From: Glaciecola sp964195425
GTDB taxonomy: Bacteria; Pseudomonadota; Gammaproteobacteria; Enterobacterales; Alteromonadaceae
DNA: 64,000 nt
Direction: 5' to 3'
Assembly: GCA_964195425.1 (NCBI GenBank)
Contig: CAXMOM010000073.1
Span: 59,998-123,997, forward strand
Part shown: piece after piece, positions 8,608-18,312 of the stretch
Layout: every line of letters starts with the position of its first letter
Position numbering within the stretch: the stretch's first letter is position 1
Translations under genes and position numbers: made by a program
The notes under the pieces: model-generated
Told to the model about the DNA's origin: nothing
Seen by the model: the letters and a program-made list of their open reading frames with translations, nothing else
The model's database searches: none

Positions 8608-10002
8608 TTATGCGGCAATCTCAATTTTGTCAGCATTTGGCTTTTTGGCAACTAAACCTGCTACTCGTTTTACAAACCTTAACCACAAATGATTATTAGG
8701 ATTATTACGTTTATTAACAAGTAGCAAAATTAATAGGCTTCCAAAAATCAATATAATAAAGTTTATTGCGAGGGCTATCCATAGCCAGGAATTATCTTCT
8801 TCTATGACAGGTTCTATTTCAATTAAACTGATTGCTTCGGTTTCAACAGGTACCTCTATAATTTCTTCTTGAACGACTTCTGGAGCAGCTGTCACGAAAG
8901 AGTACTCTGGCACCGACAAAACAACTTCGCGTCCATTCACGGTACTCGCAAAAACCGTCATGTTCACTTTATAAATACCGTATTCATTATTTACAATAGT
9001 GAGTTTATTGTCGGTTTCATATGCGTCGGTCATAGAAAACTTAACGACTTCCCCATCTGGATACCTTACCGAGCCGTCAATAATAACACCATTTGGCTTA
9101 AGAAATTCTTGATCAACATTAATCGAAACAACATGGTCACCCTGATCACTTGCCTGTAACACGTGGCTAATTAAAATAGGTGTTGGACGAAGTACAATAT
9201 TGTCATTAATTTGTTCTCTTGAAAACAATGGCGTTTTTACCGTAAAAATTGGACGCCACTCACCTTCTGTAATATCTAAATTGAATTGTCCTGTAAATAC
9301 TCCGTCAGACTGATATTCATCAAAACCTAATCCATTGTCGTCAAATCTGGCTATTTGACGTGAACCAAGGCCGAAATTGGAAAAGTCAGGGTTATTGGTA
9401 CTCATAAATTCAATGGACAAGGTCACGACATCTTTAAATAAAGAGATATCAACTTTAGAACCAATATTCTCTAGCCGAGCGGTTTGTTTAATAGTTTCAC
9501 CTGAAAAAACCACATCTGGAATGGGCTCTGCATCTAATTTAATTCCCGCTATCACCATGACTCTACTTTGCGGTAATATATTGCCAACTGCTTGCCAAGG
9601 ACCAGGCATAGGATTAGCCAGTGATATCATGTCGTAGGTGTCAGTTTCAAACCAATTGAAACTGTCATCTTCAAGGTCGTTTTCAAGATAGAGTTTACTG
9701 CCATCTGGGCGCACCAGGACGATAGGAGCACTGCCAAAGGCTCTAAAAAACACAATAGTGACTTCTTTAATATCACCGTCTATTCTAAATCTATTATTCA
9801 GTATTTTTATACTATTTTGATATTCTGAACCAATAGGAAGCACGCCTGTGTCTACCGATTGACCTTGCATTTTTGTTTTATCAACACTCGTTGAGGCATC
9901 GCTTTCGTTACTAAAGATGAATATGCTACAAACGAGCATATAAATGGCTAAGATCTTCAAACACGAAACAGTATTAGCCAATAGACTACTATTACTAGTC
10001 AT
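8608..10002 (-). CDS. TIGR03503-like membrane-anchored protein, function unknown
   Basis: About 464 residues from the ATG at 10002; the frame extends to a GTG at 10071, 3 bp from the dnaQ stop. Neither start has a good ribosome site. An N-terminal hydrophobic segment (LKILAIYMLVCSIFIF) acts as signal or anchor. A long beta-rich, probably periplasmic region follows. A C-terminal helix (WLWIALAINFIILIFGSLLILLL) comes before a short basic tail. Overall layout resembles the Alteromonadales/Vibrionales family TIGR03503, but I recognise this only by general character. It follows dnaQ closely and may share its transcript. Confidence 0.65.
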   Translation of the reverse strand: MTSNSSLLANTVSCLKILAIYMLVCSIFIFSNESDASTSVDKTKMQGQSVDTGVLPIGSEYQNSIKILNNRFRIDGDIKEVTIVFFRAFGSAPIVLVRPDGSKLYLENDLEDDSFNWFETDTYDMISLANPMPGPWQAVGNILPQSRVMVIAGIKLDAEPIPDVVFSGETIKQTARLENIGSKVDISLFKDVVTLSIEFMSTNNPDFSNFGLGSRQIARFDDNGLGFDEYQSDGVFTGQFNLDITEGEWRPIFTVKTPLFSREQINDNIVLRPTPILISHVLQASDQGDHVVSINVDQEFLKPNGVIIDGSVRYPDGEVVKFSMTDAYETDNKLTIVNNEYGIYKVNMTVFASTVNGREVVLSVPEYSFVTAAPEVVQEEIIEVPVETEAISLIEIEPVIEEDNSWLWIALAINFIILIFGSLLILLLVNKRNNPNNHLWLRFVKRVAGLVAKKPNADKIEIAA

Positions 10003-10073
10003 AAAATAGTGGCTAAACGCATAGCTTCGCCAATAGGTGTGAATGTTAGTGCTAAGTAATGTCAGTTTCACTG

Positions 10074-10736
10074 CTAGCCAAATATAGCTTTATCTCTAGC
10101 TATATCATCGGCAGTTGCATGAATAATCTTTAAGGCTGGTTTTTGATTGAGTTTCTTGACGTTTTCAATACCATCACTATTACTGTCTTCATTATTTGCA
10201 TTTAACGACAAATTTGTCTGTCCGCCCGTCATATACAAATAGACTTCTGCTAATATTTCTGAATCCAACAAAGCACCATGATAGGTTCTTCGACTGTTAT
10301 CTACTTGATAAAATTTACATAAGGCATCTAAATTGTTTTTTTGACCCGGTCGCAATCTTCTGGCCATTACTAATGTGTCTAGTATGGTACAAAATGATTC
10401 TGTTTTAGGCAAAGTACGATCGGTAAGTCCAAATTCACTATCCATAAAGCCAACATCAAAAGGCGCATTATGAATTATCAATTCTGCTCCTTTAATAAAG
10501 GCAATAAAATCGTGGACTATATTTTTAAAGAGTGGTTTGTCGGCCAAAAACTCATTGGTGATACCGTGAACGTTTATAGCTTCTTGTTCTATTTCGCGCA
10601 GTGGATTGATGTAAACATGAAAAGTATTGCCGGTTAATTTACGATTAATTAACTCGATACAGCCAATTTCAATTATTCTGTGCCCGTCTTTGGGATTAAG
10701 GCCGGTAGTTTCGGTGTCTAATACAATTTGTCGCAT
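10074..10736 (-). CDS. dnaQ: DNA polymerase III epsilon subunit (3'-5' proofreading exonuclease)
   Basis: Proofreading subunit of the replicative polymerase core. It has 220 residues with all DEDDh exonuclease motifs: ExoI DTETTG at residues 7-12, ExoII in HNAPFDVGFMDSEF, and ExoIII in HGALLDSEILAEVY. The C-terminal tail after about residue 180 would bind the alpha subunit. It is divergent from rnhA, the arrangement known from E. coli. A 17-bp perfect inverted repeat lies in the shared promoter region. Confidence 0.96.
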   Translation of the reverse strand: MRQIVLDTETTGLNPKDGHRIIEIGCIELINRKLTGNTFHVYINPLREIEQEAINVHGITNEFLADKPLFKNIVHDFIAFIKGAELIIHNAPFDVGFMDSEFGLTDRTLPKTESFCTILDTLVMARRLRPGQKNNLDALCKFYQVDNSRRTYHGALLDSEILAEVYLYMTGGQTNLSLNANNEDSNSDGIENVKKLNQKPALKIIHATADDIARDKAIFG

Positions 10737-10822
10737 GATCTGTCCCTTGTCGTTTTATTCTCTTATTATTGTCGTACCTTTTTGTGCAGTGCAATAGTAT
10801 ACTTAACCACATTCAAACTGCC

Positions 10823-10880
10823 CATACTTAAACGCAAGTTATGCATAATTTATTTTACGCTTTACTTGCGTTTAAGTATG
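10823..10880. promoter_or_regulatory. Perfect 17-bp inverted repeat between dnaQ and rnhA
   Basis: The left arm 10823-10839 (CATACTTAAACGCAAGT) is the exact reverse complement of the right arm 10864-10880, with a 24-bp AT-rich centre. It sits about 90 bp from each start codon, in the 236-bp divergent control region. There is no T run on either side, so it is not a terminator. It may be an operator with two half-sites or a hairpin in the leader RNA of both genes. Confidence 0.75.
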
Positions 10881-10972
10881 CCTTTGTCAATACAGCATCA
10901 ATTTTCTATGTACAGTACTTTTAAAGACGATACTTTAAAACCACACCTTCAAAATAGTGAAACAATTTCAAT

Positions 10973-11434
10973 ATGAAAAAAGTAAAGATTTACACAGATG
11001 GTTCATGCTTAGGCAACCCCGGCCCAGGTGGTTGGGGTGCCCTTTTAGAATTCAATGAAAGCGATAAAGAGTTGAGTGCTGGCTTTGCTCACACCACCAA
11101 CAATCGCATGGAGTTGCTCGCCCCTATTAATGCACTCAACCAGTTAAAAGAACCCTGTGAAGTGAACCTTTATACCGACAGCCAATACGTAAAAAATGGT
11201 ATTAACCAATGGATCCACAATTGGAAAAAAAACGGCTGGCGCACAAGTAATAGAAAGCCCGTTAAAAATGCTGATTTATGGCAGCTTCTTGATACTGCTT
11301 GTCAAAAACAGCAGGTAACATGGCATTGGGTGAAAGCCCACAATGGTCATCCACAAAACGAACGCGTAGATGACTTAGCCAGAGAAGCCGCAGGTCAAAG
11401 CAACCTTCCCCAAGATACAGGATTTATAGAATAA
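10973..11434 (+). CDS. rnhA: Ribonuclease HI
   Basis: Degrades the RNA strand of RNA-DNA hybrids. It has 153 residues, the usual length for bacterial RNase HI. The N-terminal YTDGSCLGNPGPGGWGA, the central NNRMELLA (catalytic Glu), YTDSQYV (catalytic Asp) and late VKAHNGHPQNERVDDLA are all present. There is no strong Shine-Dalgarno. Its stop overlaps the start of rlmI by one base (TAATG), implying a coupled pair. Confidence 0.97.
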   Translation: MKKVKIYTDGSCLGNPGPGGWGALLEFNESDKELSAGFAHTTNNRMELLAPINALNQLKEPCEVNLYTDSQYVKNGINQWIHNWKKNGWRTSNRKPVKNADLWQLLDTACQKQQVTWHWVKAHNGHPQNERVDDLAREAAGQSNLPQDTGFIE

Positions 11435-12648
11435 TGAACCCAAGCCTAATACTCAAAGAAGATCGCGAAAAGTCATTATTACGCAAACACCCATGGATAT
11501 TTGAAGGCGCCGTTGAAGAAGAAGTTGGTAAACCAAGGATAGGCGCTACGGTCGATATTTTTTCGAGTAAAGGTGAATGGCTAGCTAAAGCCGCCTACTC
11601 CCCGCACTCTCAAATTAGAGCCCGTGTATGGAGCTTTAACAAAGACGCCATTATAGATAATACTTTTTTTAAGAATAAAGTACTGAAAGCCTATGAGCTT
11701 CGCAAACCGTGGTTGGCGAAAACGCAAACCAATGCCTTCAGGCTAATTGCAGGTGAATCCGATGGTTTGCCCGGCATTACTATCGATGTGTATAATAATG
11801 TTGTAGTAATGCAGGTATTAAGTGCTGGCGGTGAAAAGCACAAGTCAAAAATTGTGTATGCGGTTAATGCACTTTTCCCTGATGCCTGTATTCATGAACG
11901 TAGCGATGTAGAGGTTCGTAAAAAAGAAGGCCTAGAACTACTCGTTCATACCCACACGGGCATCCTTCCAGAAACGGTAATTATTACCGAAAACAATGTA
12001 AAAATTGAAGTTGACCTAATTAATGGTCACAAAACAGGCTTCTATTTAGACCAGAGACTGAACCGCAAAATTGCAGGCAGTTATTGCGCTGATAAAAAAG
12101 TCCTAAATTGTTTTAGTTACTCAGGTACCTTTGGCGTTTATGCTGCGCTTAATGGCGCAAAACATGTTACCAATATTGATGTTTCTCAAGCAGCACTCGA
12201 TACGGGTAAACGTAATTTAGCATTAAACATTACTGCTGATCTTGCCCCTGAAAATGATCAGCAAGTTATAGATATAAAAGCGGACGTGTTTGAGCAACTG
12301 CGAACCTATCACCAAAACGGAGATAAGTTTGATGTGATTATTATGGATCCCCCTAAGTTTATTGACAATAAACGACACATTCCAAAAGCTGCCCGGGGAT
12401 ATAAAGATATTAATCGTTTGGCCTGCGAGCTGTTAGAGGAAGGTGGAGTGCTTATTACCTTTAGTTGCTCTGGCTTAATGCCATCAGACTTGTTTAATAA
12501 GATTGTAGCCGATGCAGCATTAGACGCAAACACCAGCCTGAGCTTCGTTCAGCGCCTGCATCAAGACTATGATCATATGGTCGCAAGTTACTTTCCTGAA
12601 GGGTATTATTTAAAAGGCTTGGTGTGTATAAAAAACACATCTATTTAG
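11434..12648 (+). CDS. rlmI: 23S rRNA (cytosine-1962) methyltransferase
   Basis: SAM-dependent enzyme of the RlmI/YccW family, which in E. coli makes m5C1962 in 23S rRNA. It has 404 residues with an N-terminal PUA domain (about 1-75), an EEHEHE-like middle, and a C-terminal Rossmann methyltransferase with SAM loop CFSYSGTFGVYAALNGA, acidic NIDVS and catalytic DPPKF. It is translationally coupled to rnhA and ends at an intrinsic terminator. Confidence 0.9.
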   Translation: MNPSLILKEDREKSLLRKHPWIFEGAVEEEVGKPRIGATVDIFSSKGEWLAKAAYSPHSQIRARVWSFNKDAIIDNTFFKNKVLKAYELRKPWLAKTQTNAFRLIAGESDGLPGITIDVYNNVVVMQVLSAGGEKHKSKIVYAVNALFPDACIHERSDVEVRKKEGLELLVHTHTGILPETVIITENNVKIEVDLINGHKTGFYLDQRLNRKIAGSYCADKKVLNCFSYSGTFGVYAALNGAKHVTNIDVSQAALDTGKRNLALNITADLAPENDQQVIDIKADVFEQLRTYHQNGDKFDVIIMDPPKFIDNKRHIPKAARGYKDINRLACELLEEGGVLITFSCSGLMPSDLFNKIVADAALDANTSLSFVQRLHQDYDHMVASYFPEGYYLKGLVCIKNTSI

Positions 12649-12663
12649 TTTGTTATAGTTAGC

Positions 12664-12700
12664 AAAAAAGGCATGAACACAAAGCGTTTATGCCTTTTTA
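12664..12700 (+). terminator. Intrinsic terminator after rlmI
   Basis: Stem of 12665-12678 with 12686-12699 (AAAAAGGCATGAAC against GTTTATGCCTTTTT, one G-U pair), 7-nt loop, and a T run on the 3' side. The A run on the left means it could also work leftward, but the leftward PilZ gene ends 52 bp further right. Confidence 0.85.
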
Positions 12701-12751
12701 TTTATGTGTGAGCCCCGCTATCTTTACTATGTAAACAATATCGCCGTTTTA

Positions 12752-13054
12752 CTAATTCATTTCGCTTATTTCAGCGCCTACTAAACATGCTTCATCACTC
12801 AACTCATCGCACCTTATTACTTTCGCTTTGGCGACTAAAGAGGCAAGTTCTTCGTTGCTTGACTCAATAGTGACTTCAAGCAATGCTCCTAGCTCAATTT
12901 TTTGAGCCTGTAGTTCAATTGATAAACCCGTCGCGCTAATATCGCGACAAACTGCATTCATGGCCTGTGCAGCTGGTGAATCGACCACCGTAACTTGGCA
13001 GGGTGAATTCACCATCATTCTGTAAAAATTTCTTTTGTCGTCGTAACCTAACAT
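12752..13054 (-). CDS. Small PilZ-domain protein
   Basis: A single-domain, 100-residue protein probably binding cyclic di-GMP. The PilZ signature is complete: RNFYR (RxxxR) at residues 8-12 and DISATG (DxSxxG) about 30 residues later, followed by the beta-barrel strands. There is no fused output domain, so it would act by binding a partner. It is a monocistronic leftward gene between the rlmI terminator and hrpA. The target pathway (motility, exopolysaccharide) cannot be told from context. Confidence 0.85.
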   Translation of the reverse strand: MLGYDDKRNFYRMMVNSPCQVTVVDSPAAQAMNAVCRDISATGLSIELQAQKIELGALLEVTIESSNEELASLVAKAKVIRCDELSDEACLVGAEISEMN

Positions 13055-13134
13055 GAGTACTCCTAAATTAGCTCGGGGGTTAGTGTTTGTTGTAAGTGAC
13101 TTATCTTAATTTATAGGACTTACCTTATTCGCTG

Positions 13135-16100
13135 TCAACTATTGATTGCAATATCTTGCAACTTTATCGAAATTCTTTTAAGTGAAATAGGATATTTTGT
13201 GCCCAACTGCTGCGCATATAAAGAAATCCGAAACTCATCAATCATTTCTTTTACCAAGGGTAACTCATTGCTTTTACGCATTTGTTTATCTAACTGTGCC
13301 TGCGTTTGGGCATACAAATTTTGCGCCTTGTCGACTTCTAACTGGTGTAATCGGTCACGACTGGCGTCAACCTTTAACTTATCGCACCTTTGCAGTAAGC
13401 CTTTTAAATAACGATTCCAATCAGGCAGTTTTGCTAGACCGCAGTCAAACACAAAGCCTTTGTAAACCAGTTCAGATAAATGTTTTTTAATATGCCCAAC
13501 GTGCGCCACTAACGTTAAAGGAATAGATCCCTTACAGTGTTTTTGAACTTGATTGGCAATCGCTAAACCCATTTCAACCTGCTTGGCAATTTCTAAGGCC
13601 TTAGCGTTCAATTCCATACGCACCAATTCCAAGGCCTTTTTATAGTCTTGTTGGCTACGAATGTTGCTTGCACCGCCAAACGCCTGCAACAATTCATCTA
13701 CCGATGCATCAATAATGTCATCGATTAGTTTTTGTATTTGACCAAATGGATTAAAATACAGACTAAGCTTTGCTTTATTTGGCAATTTCTCTTGTAAGTA
13801 CTTCATGGGCGAAGGCACATTGTTTTTTATGAGTCTTATAAGGCCTAGTTTATGCGCATATTCGGCCTCTTGTAGAGATGTAAACAACTTTATGTCTACC
13901 CGTTTACCAATGGCACTTAAGGCTGGGTATGCTTTAACCTCAAAGCCACTTTGCGATTGTGTATAGACTTTTGGCAGCGCTTCTATTTCGAAGCTGTTAA
14001 TATCTTGCTTCTCTATATCACTGCTTACTACTTTATCGATAGTTTGCTTTAGCTGCTGGTGAAGTTGTTGCTTGAGTGCTGGCAGCGATTTATTGACCGC
14101 CACTTGTTGACCTTTATTATCAACAACTTTGAAATTAATAGTAAGGTGGCCGTCAAGACCTTCGGTTGTGAAGTCTTCGCTCGACAGCTGTATACCCGAC
14201 ATTCTAAAAAGTTTAAGTGCAAACGCTTGCGTAATAGATAAAATATTCCCCAGCTTATCGGTAGCTTGCAGTTCATGTAAACAAGCGTTTGCATAATCCG
14301 GCGCAGGCACAAAATTACGTCTTAAGCGTTTGGGTAATGATTTAATTAAAGCCACCAGTAATTCATGACGCAAACCTGGGACCAACCAATCAAAACCAAT
14401 ATTTTTAACCTGATTGAGTAGTTCAATCGGAATCACCAAAATTATACCATCGACCTCTTTATTAGGCTCAAACTGATACTCTAGTGGCAAAACTAAGCTA
14501 CCTTGATGCCATGTATCTGGAAACGCTGCCTCAGTAATATCACTGGCGTCGCGTTTTAACAGTTCATGTTTTTCAAAATTAAGTAAGTCAGGCGTTTTTT
14601 GACTGGCTTTACGCCACCACTTAATAAACCGTTGCTCGCTACATACATATTCATCAACGCGTGCATCATAAAATGCGACCAAGTCTTCTTCATCAGCCAA
14701 AATATCTCTGCGGCGAGTCTTCTTCTCAAGCAGTTGAATATCTTCAACTAAGGCCTGATTACTGCGTAAAAATGCATAGTCGAGTTTAGTCTCGCCTTGC
14801 ACCAGCGCGTGGCGAATAAATAGATCTCTAGTGTGTACATGGTCAATAGTTGAATAGTTAATTAAGCGTCTAGATACGATGGGTAGACCAAACAACAAAG
14901 CGTTCATGTATGCCATTACCGACCCACGCTTTTTGCTCCAATGAGCTTCTACATAGCTCTTTTTCAACAAGTGCTGAGCAATCGGCTCAATCCACTGTGT
15001 GTCTACTTTCGCAACTTGACGCGCATAAAGTGTTGTTGTCTCTACTAACTCAGCGGCCATTATCCATTTGGGCTGGGTTTTGAACAAAGCAGAGCCTGGA
15101 AATATTTTAAATTTGCTATTGCGTGCGCCTAAGTATTCGTGATTTAAATCTTTCAAACCTAATTGAGACAACAAGCCAATTGCCATAGCCGTATGGATTT
15201 TTTGATAGTCGGCTTCCTCACTATTTAATCGAAGGCCTACCGACACCAGCATATGTTTGACCTGATGCGTTATGTCTTGCCATTCTCGCATGCGCTGGTA
15301 ATGCACAAAATGATGCAAGCACCATTTTCTAAGTTGATTTTGAGTCAACTCTTTTTGCTGTGCTTTAAATGACTGATATAAGTTCAATAGGCTAATCAAA
15401 TCTGAATCTTTATCTGCGAATTCGCCATGCGCTAAGTCGGCTTTTTGTTGTTTGTCATGGGGACGCTCACGCGGGTCTTGCACACTAAGTCCAGCAGTAA
15501 TTGCCATCACTTCAGACACGCAGTCGGTTTCTCCTGCCGCAAGCAACATTCGTGCATACTTAGGGTCAAGGGGAAAACGCGCCATTTTTCGACCTAGATC
15601 ATTTAAATGCAAGCGACCCGCTTTTATATCTACAGCCTGCAGCTCCTGTAATAAGCGGACACCGTCGGTAATGAATTTTTCTTGTGGCGGTTGAATAAAT
15701 TCGAACTGCTTAATTTCACCCAAGCCTAAATTAAGCATTTGTAAAATGACACTGCTTAAATGGGTACGGGTAATTTCAGGATCCGTGAACTCGGGTCTAG
15801 ATAAAAAATCTTGCTCGCTATATAAGCGTATACAAATACCTTGGGATGTTCGCCCGCAGCGTCCTGCCCTTTGCTTTGCTGACGCCTGCGAGATAGCTTC
15901 TATCGGCAAACGCTGTACTTTTAGTCTATGACTATATCTAGACATTCTAACCAAACCAGAATCAATCACATACTTAATACCCGGCACAGTTAGAGATGTT
16001 TCAGCCACGTTAGTAGACAATACGATACGCCTTCGTCCTTGCGGGTGAAAAATCTTTTGCTGATCACTGGCGCTTAGTCTAGCGTATAGCGGAATGACTT

Positions 16101-17031
16101 CAGTATGTGTGTACTGTTTCTTTTGCAAGGCTTGTTGAGTTTCTCTGATTTCTCGCTCACTACTCAAAAAGACCAAAATATCACCGCGGCCATATGCAAA
16201 TAATTCTTCTACCGCTAAACTAATCGCTTCAATTTGATCCTGCGCCTGCCGCTGCTCTACGTAATCTCGATATTGAATGTCTACTGCAAAGCTTCTGCCG
16301 CTTACTTCTATAATAGGCGCGCCATTAAAATGTTCAGAAAATCGTTGGGGATCAATCGTTGCCGAGGTGATAATAATTTTCAAATCAGGTCTTTTGGGTA
16401 ATATTCGCTTCAAATAACCTAATAGGAAATCAATATTTAAACTACGTTCGTGGGCCTCATCTATAATAATAGTGTCGTATTGGCTTAACAATTTATCTTG
16501 CTGCATTTCAGCTAACAACATGCCATCAGTAAGCAATTTAATAAGGCTTACATCAGACACCTGATCTGAAAATCTCACTTTACAACCTACCACCTGGCCA
16601 ACTGTAGTTTTAAGTTCTTCAGCAATTCGCGAGGCCACACTTCTCGCAGCTAAGCGCCTAGGCTGTGTATGCCCAATCATACCCTTTCGGCCACGGCCCA
16701 ACTCCAAACACATCTTGGGGAGCTGCGTGGTTTTACCCGAACCCGTTTCACCGGCAATAATAACCACTTGATGTTTTTCAATAAGCGCTTTGATGTCTTC
16801 TTTTTTATCGGAAACAGGCAACGAAGGATATTCTATGGAAACGTTTACATTCGAGCGCAAAGTCAGCTTATGTTGAGCGTCTTTGAGCCTGTCTTGCCAT
16901 CCTAAAATGGCAAGGTCTCGCTTCTCGCTGTCTTTAATAGTTTGTATGCTTGACCAGCGACGTCTTAGCGCGAACTGGTCCTGCAACTTACATTTATCGA
17001 GTTCTTTTGAAAGGGTATTTGGATTGGTCAT
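13135..17031 (-). CDS. hrpA: ATP-dependent RNA helicase HrpA
   Basis: DEAH-box RNA helicase of 1298 residues, the usual size of HrpA. Walker A GETGSGKT is at 94-101 and the DEAH box (IIIDEAHERSLN) at 191-194. Further motifs are SATID, the QRAGRCGRT motif VI, a helicase-associated domain, and the long HrpA-specific C-terminal (DUF3418-type) region. In E. coli HrpA is implicated in mRNA processing and in resolving stalled ribosomes. Its ATG follows directly on the stop codon of the neighbouring isoaspartyl-peptidase frame, which lies to its right on the same strand (TAAATG), suggesting a two-gene operon read peptidase then hrpA. Confidence 0.95.
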   Translation of the reverse strand: MTNPNTLSKELDKCKLQDQFALRRRWSSIQTIKDSEKRDLAILGWQDRLKDAQHKLTLRSNVNVSIEYPSLPVSDKKEDIKALIEKHQVVIIAGETGSGKTTQLPKMCLELGRGRKGMIGHTQPRRLAARSVASRIAEELKTTVGQVVGCKVRFSDQVSDVSLIKLLTDGMLLAEMQQDKLLSQYDTIIIDEAHERSLNIDFLLGYLKRILPKRPDLKIIITSATIDPQRFSEHFNGAPIIEVSGRSFAVDIQYRDYVEQRQAQDQIEAISLAVEELFAYGRGDILVFLSSEREIRETQQALQKKQYTHTEVIPLYARLSASDQQKIFHPQGRRRIVLSTNVAETSLTVPGIKYVIDSGLVRMSRYSHRLKVQRLPIEAISQASAKQRAGRCGRTSQGICIRLYSEQDFLSRPEFTDPEITRTHLSSVILQMLNLGLGEIKQFEFIQPPQEKFITDGVRLLQELQAVDIKAGRLHLNDLGRKMARFPLDPKYARMLLAAGETDCVSEVMAITAGLSVQDPRERPHDKQQKADLAHGEFADKDSDLISLLNLYQSFKAQQKELTQNQLRKWCLHHFVHYQRMREWQDITHQVKHMLVSVGLRLNSEEADYQKIHTAMAIGLLSQLGLKDLNHEYLGARNSKFKIFPGSALFKTQPKWIMAAELVETTTLYARQVAKVDTQWIEPIAQHLLKKSYVEAHWSKKRGSVMAYMNALLFGLPIVSRRLINYSTIDHVHTRDLFIRHALVQGETKLDYAFLRSNQALVEDIQLLEKKTRRRDILADEEDLVAFYDARVDEYVCSEQRFIKWWRKASQKTPDLLNFEKHELLKRDASDITEAAFPDTWHQGSLVLPLEYQFEPNKEVDGIILVIPIELLNQVKNIGFDWLVPGLRHELLVALIKSLPKRLRRNFVPAPDYANACLHELQATDKLGNILSITQAFALKLFRMSGIQLSSEDFTTEGLDGHLTINFKVVDNKGQQVAVNKSLPALKQQLHQQLKQTIDKVVSSDIEKQDINSFEIEALPKVYTQSQSGFEVKAYPALSAIGKRVDIKLFTSLQEAEYAHKLGLIRLIKNNVPSPMKYLQEKLPNKAKLSLYFNPFGQIQKLIDDIIDASVDELLQAFGGASNIRSQQDYKKALELVRMELNAKALEIAKQVEMGLAIANQVQKHCKGSIPLTLVAHVGHIKKHLSELVYKGFVFDCGLAKLPDWNRYLKGLLQRCDKLKVDASRDRLHQLEVDKAQNLYAQTQAQLDKQMRKSNELPLVKEMIDEFRISLYAQQLGTKYPISLKRISIKLQDIAINS

Positions 17032-18195
17032 TTAGTCTTTATAAATACTTACTGTTAATTTACCGTGGGTATCTATACTCGCGCGATACATACCTGGAGT
17101 GTTAAATGGCATAGCAATATTGCCATTGCTATCGATAGCTATTACGCCGCCGCTGCCGGCCTCAGAATTCAATACATCAAACATGACAGTACTTGCAGCC
17201 TTGGCAAGACTTACGCCCTGATATTGCACTCTTGCACAAATATCTGATGCAACGTTATGTCGAATAAAAAACTCACCGTGGCCAGTAGCCGAAACTGCAC
17301 AAGATTGATTATTTGCATAGGTACCAGCGCCAATAATGGGTGAGTCTCCAACACGACCATATCGTTTAGCGGTCATGCCGCCGGTAGAAGTACCGGCAAC
17401 TAAGTTGCCCTTAGCATCTAGCACAACAGCACCTACCGTTCCGTACTTATGATCTTGATACCCAATTAAGTCTTGAATAGTAGCAGGCCTTTTCAAACCG
17501 GTTACGCTGGCATCAATGCGCTGCTTTGCTTTTTGCAAAGAATCAAATCGACGTACCGTATTAAAATAACTATTGGGTACCGTTTCTAGACCGTTTAGCG
17601 CTGAAAAAGACTCGGCTCCTTTCGCAGTAAGCATTACATGTTCAGACTTTTGCATCACCAACAACGCAGACAAAATAGGATTTTTGATAGTAGTTATGCC
17701 TGCAACAGCACCCGCTTGTTTATGTTTGCCATGCATAATGGAAGCGTCTAATTCGTGTATACCATCGTAAGTATATACAGCGCCAATACCAGCATTAAAT
17801 AAGGGTGAATCTTCCATTACTAATATAGCGGCAGTAACCGCTTCAGTACCGTCTTTGCCAAGCAGCAATTGTTCATGACCTTTTTTAATAGCAGCGGTTA
17901 ATATCGCAATGTATGCGGCTTCCTTTTCAGGTGTCAAGCTTGACTTTAAAATGGTTCCCGCGCCACCGTGGATAGCGATGGCTACTTTGGGTTCATTTTT
18001 ATCATCACTCACAGCATTAGCGTTGGCAACTGTCGCTGCAAACAAACATAGTGCTATGAGTGGACTTATAAGGTTCAAAGAATTCTTAAAGGAAAGTATT
18101 TTGAGTGTTCTAGCCGTCTTGCCAAGAACAAATGTGCGGTATATTGATGGTTTAAAAAATGTTTTATTTTTTGAATGAAAAACATTGAGAGCCAT
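17032..18195 (-). CDS. Isoaspartyl peptidase / L-asparaginase (Ntn hydrolase), exported
   Basis: Member of the plant-type asparaginase/IaaA family. It is made as a precursor that cleaves itself before the catalytic threonine. Here that is Thr253 in YGTVGAVVLD, followed by the substrate loop GTSTGGMTAKRYGRVGDSPIIGAGTYA. The 387-residue length includes an unusually long N-terminus of about 60 residues containing a hydrophobic export signal (LISPLIALCLFAATVANANA), so it is probably periplasmic. The ATG at 18195 has a well-placed AGAGG, but that site lies inside a 14-bp hairpin. It directly precedes hrpA with no gap. Confidence 0.9.
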   Translation of the reverse strand: MALNVFHSKNKTFFKPSIYRTFVLGKTARTLKILSFKNSLNLISPLIALCLFAATVANANAVSDDKNEPKVAIAIHGGAGTILKSSLTPEKEAAYIAILTAAIKKGHEQLLLGKDGTEAVTAAILVMEDSPLFNAGIGAVYTYDGIHELDASIMHGKHKQAGAVAGITTIKNPILSALLVMQKSEHVMLTAKGAESFSALNGLETVPNSYFNTVRRFDSLQKAKQRIDASVTGLKRPATIQDLIGYQDHKYGTVGAVVLDAKGNLVAGTSTGGMTAKRYGRVGDSPIIGAGTYANNQSCAVSATGHGEFFIRHNVASDICARVQYQGVSLAKAASTVMFDVLNSEAGSGGVIAIDSNGNIAMPFNTPGMYRASIDTHGKLTVSIYKD

Positions 18196-18199
18196 TATA

Positions 18200-18239
18200 A
18201 ATCCTCTTATTCTAATTAGACATGCAGAATAAGAGGATT
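18200..18239 (-). promoter_or_regulatory. RBS-sequestering hairpin before the isoaspartyl peptidase
   Basis: A perfect 14-bp inverted repeat pairs 18200-18213 with 18226-18239 around a 12-nt loop. On the minus-strand mRNA the 3' arm reads AGAATAAGAGGATT and contains the Shine-Dalgarno AGAGG seven bases before the ATG at 18195. Folding would hide the ribosome site. No U run follows, so it is not a normal terminator for the upstream 94-residue gene. Confidence 0.65.
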
Positions 18240-18312
18240 ATCGAAAAATGTCCAATGTCTTACATACTTTTAGGCAATCACCACTAATACTCGTTGTAAA
18301 CTTCTCATGCAG

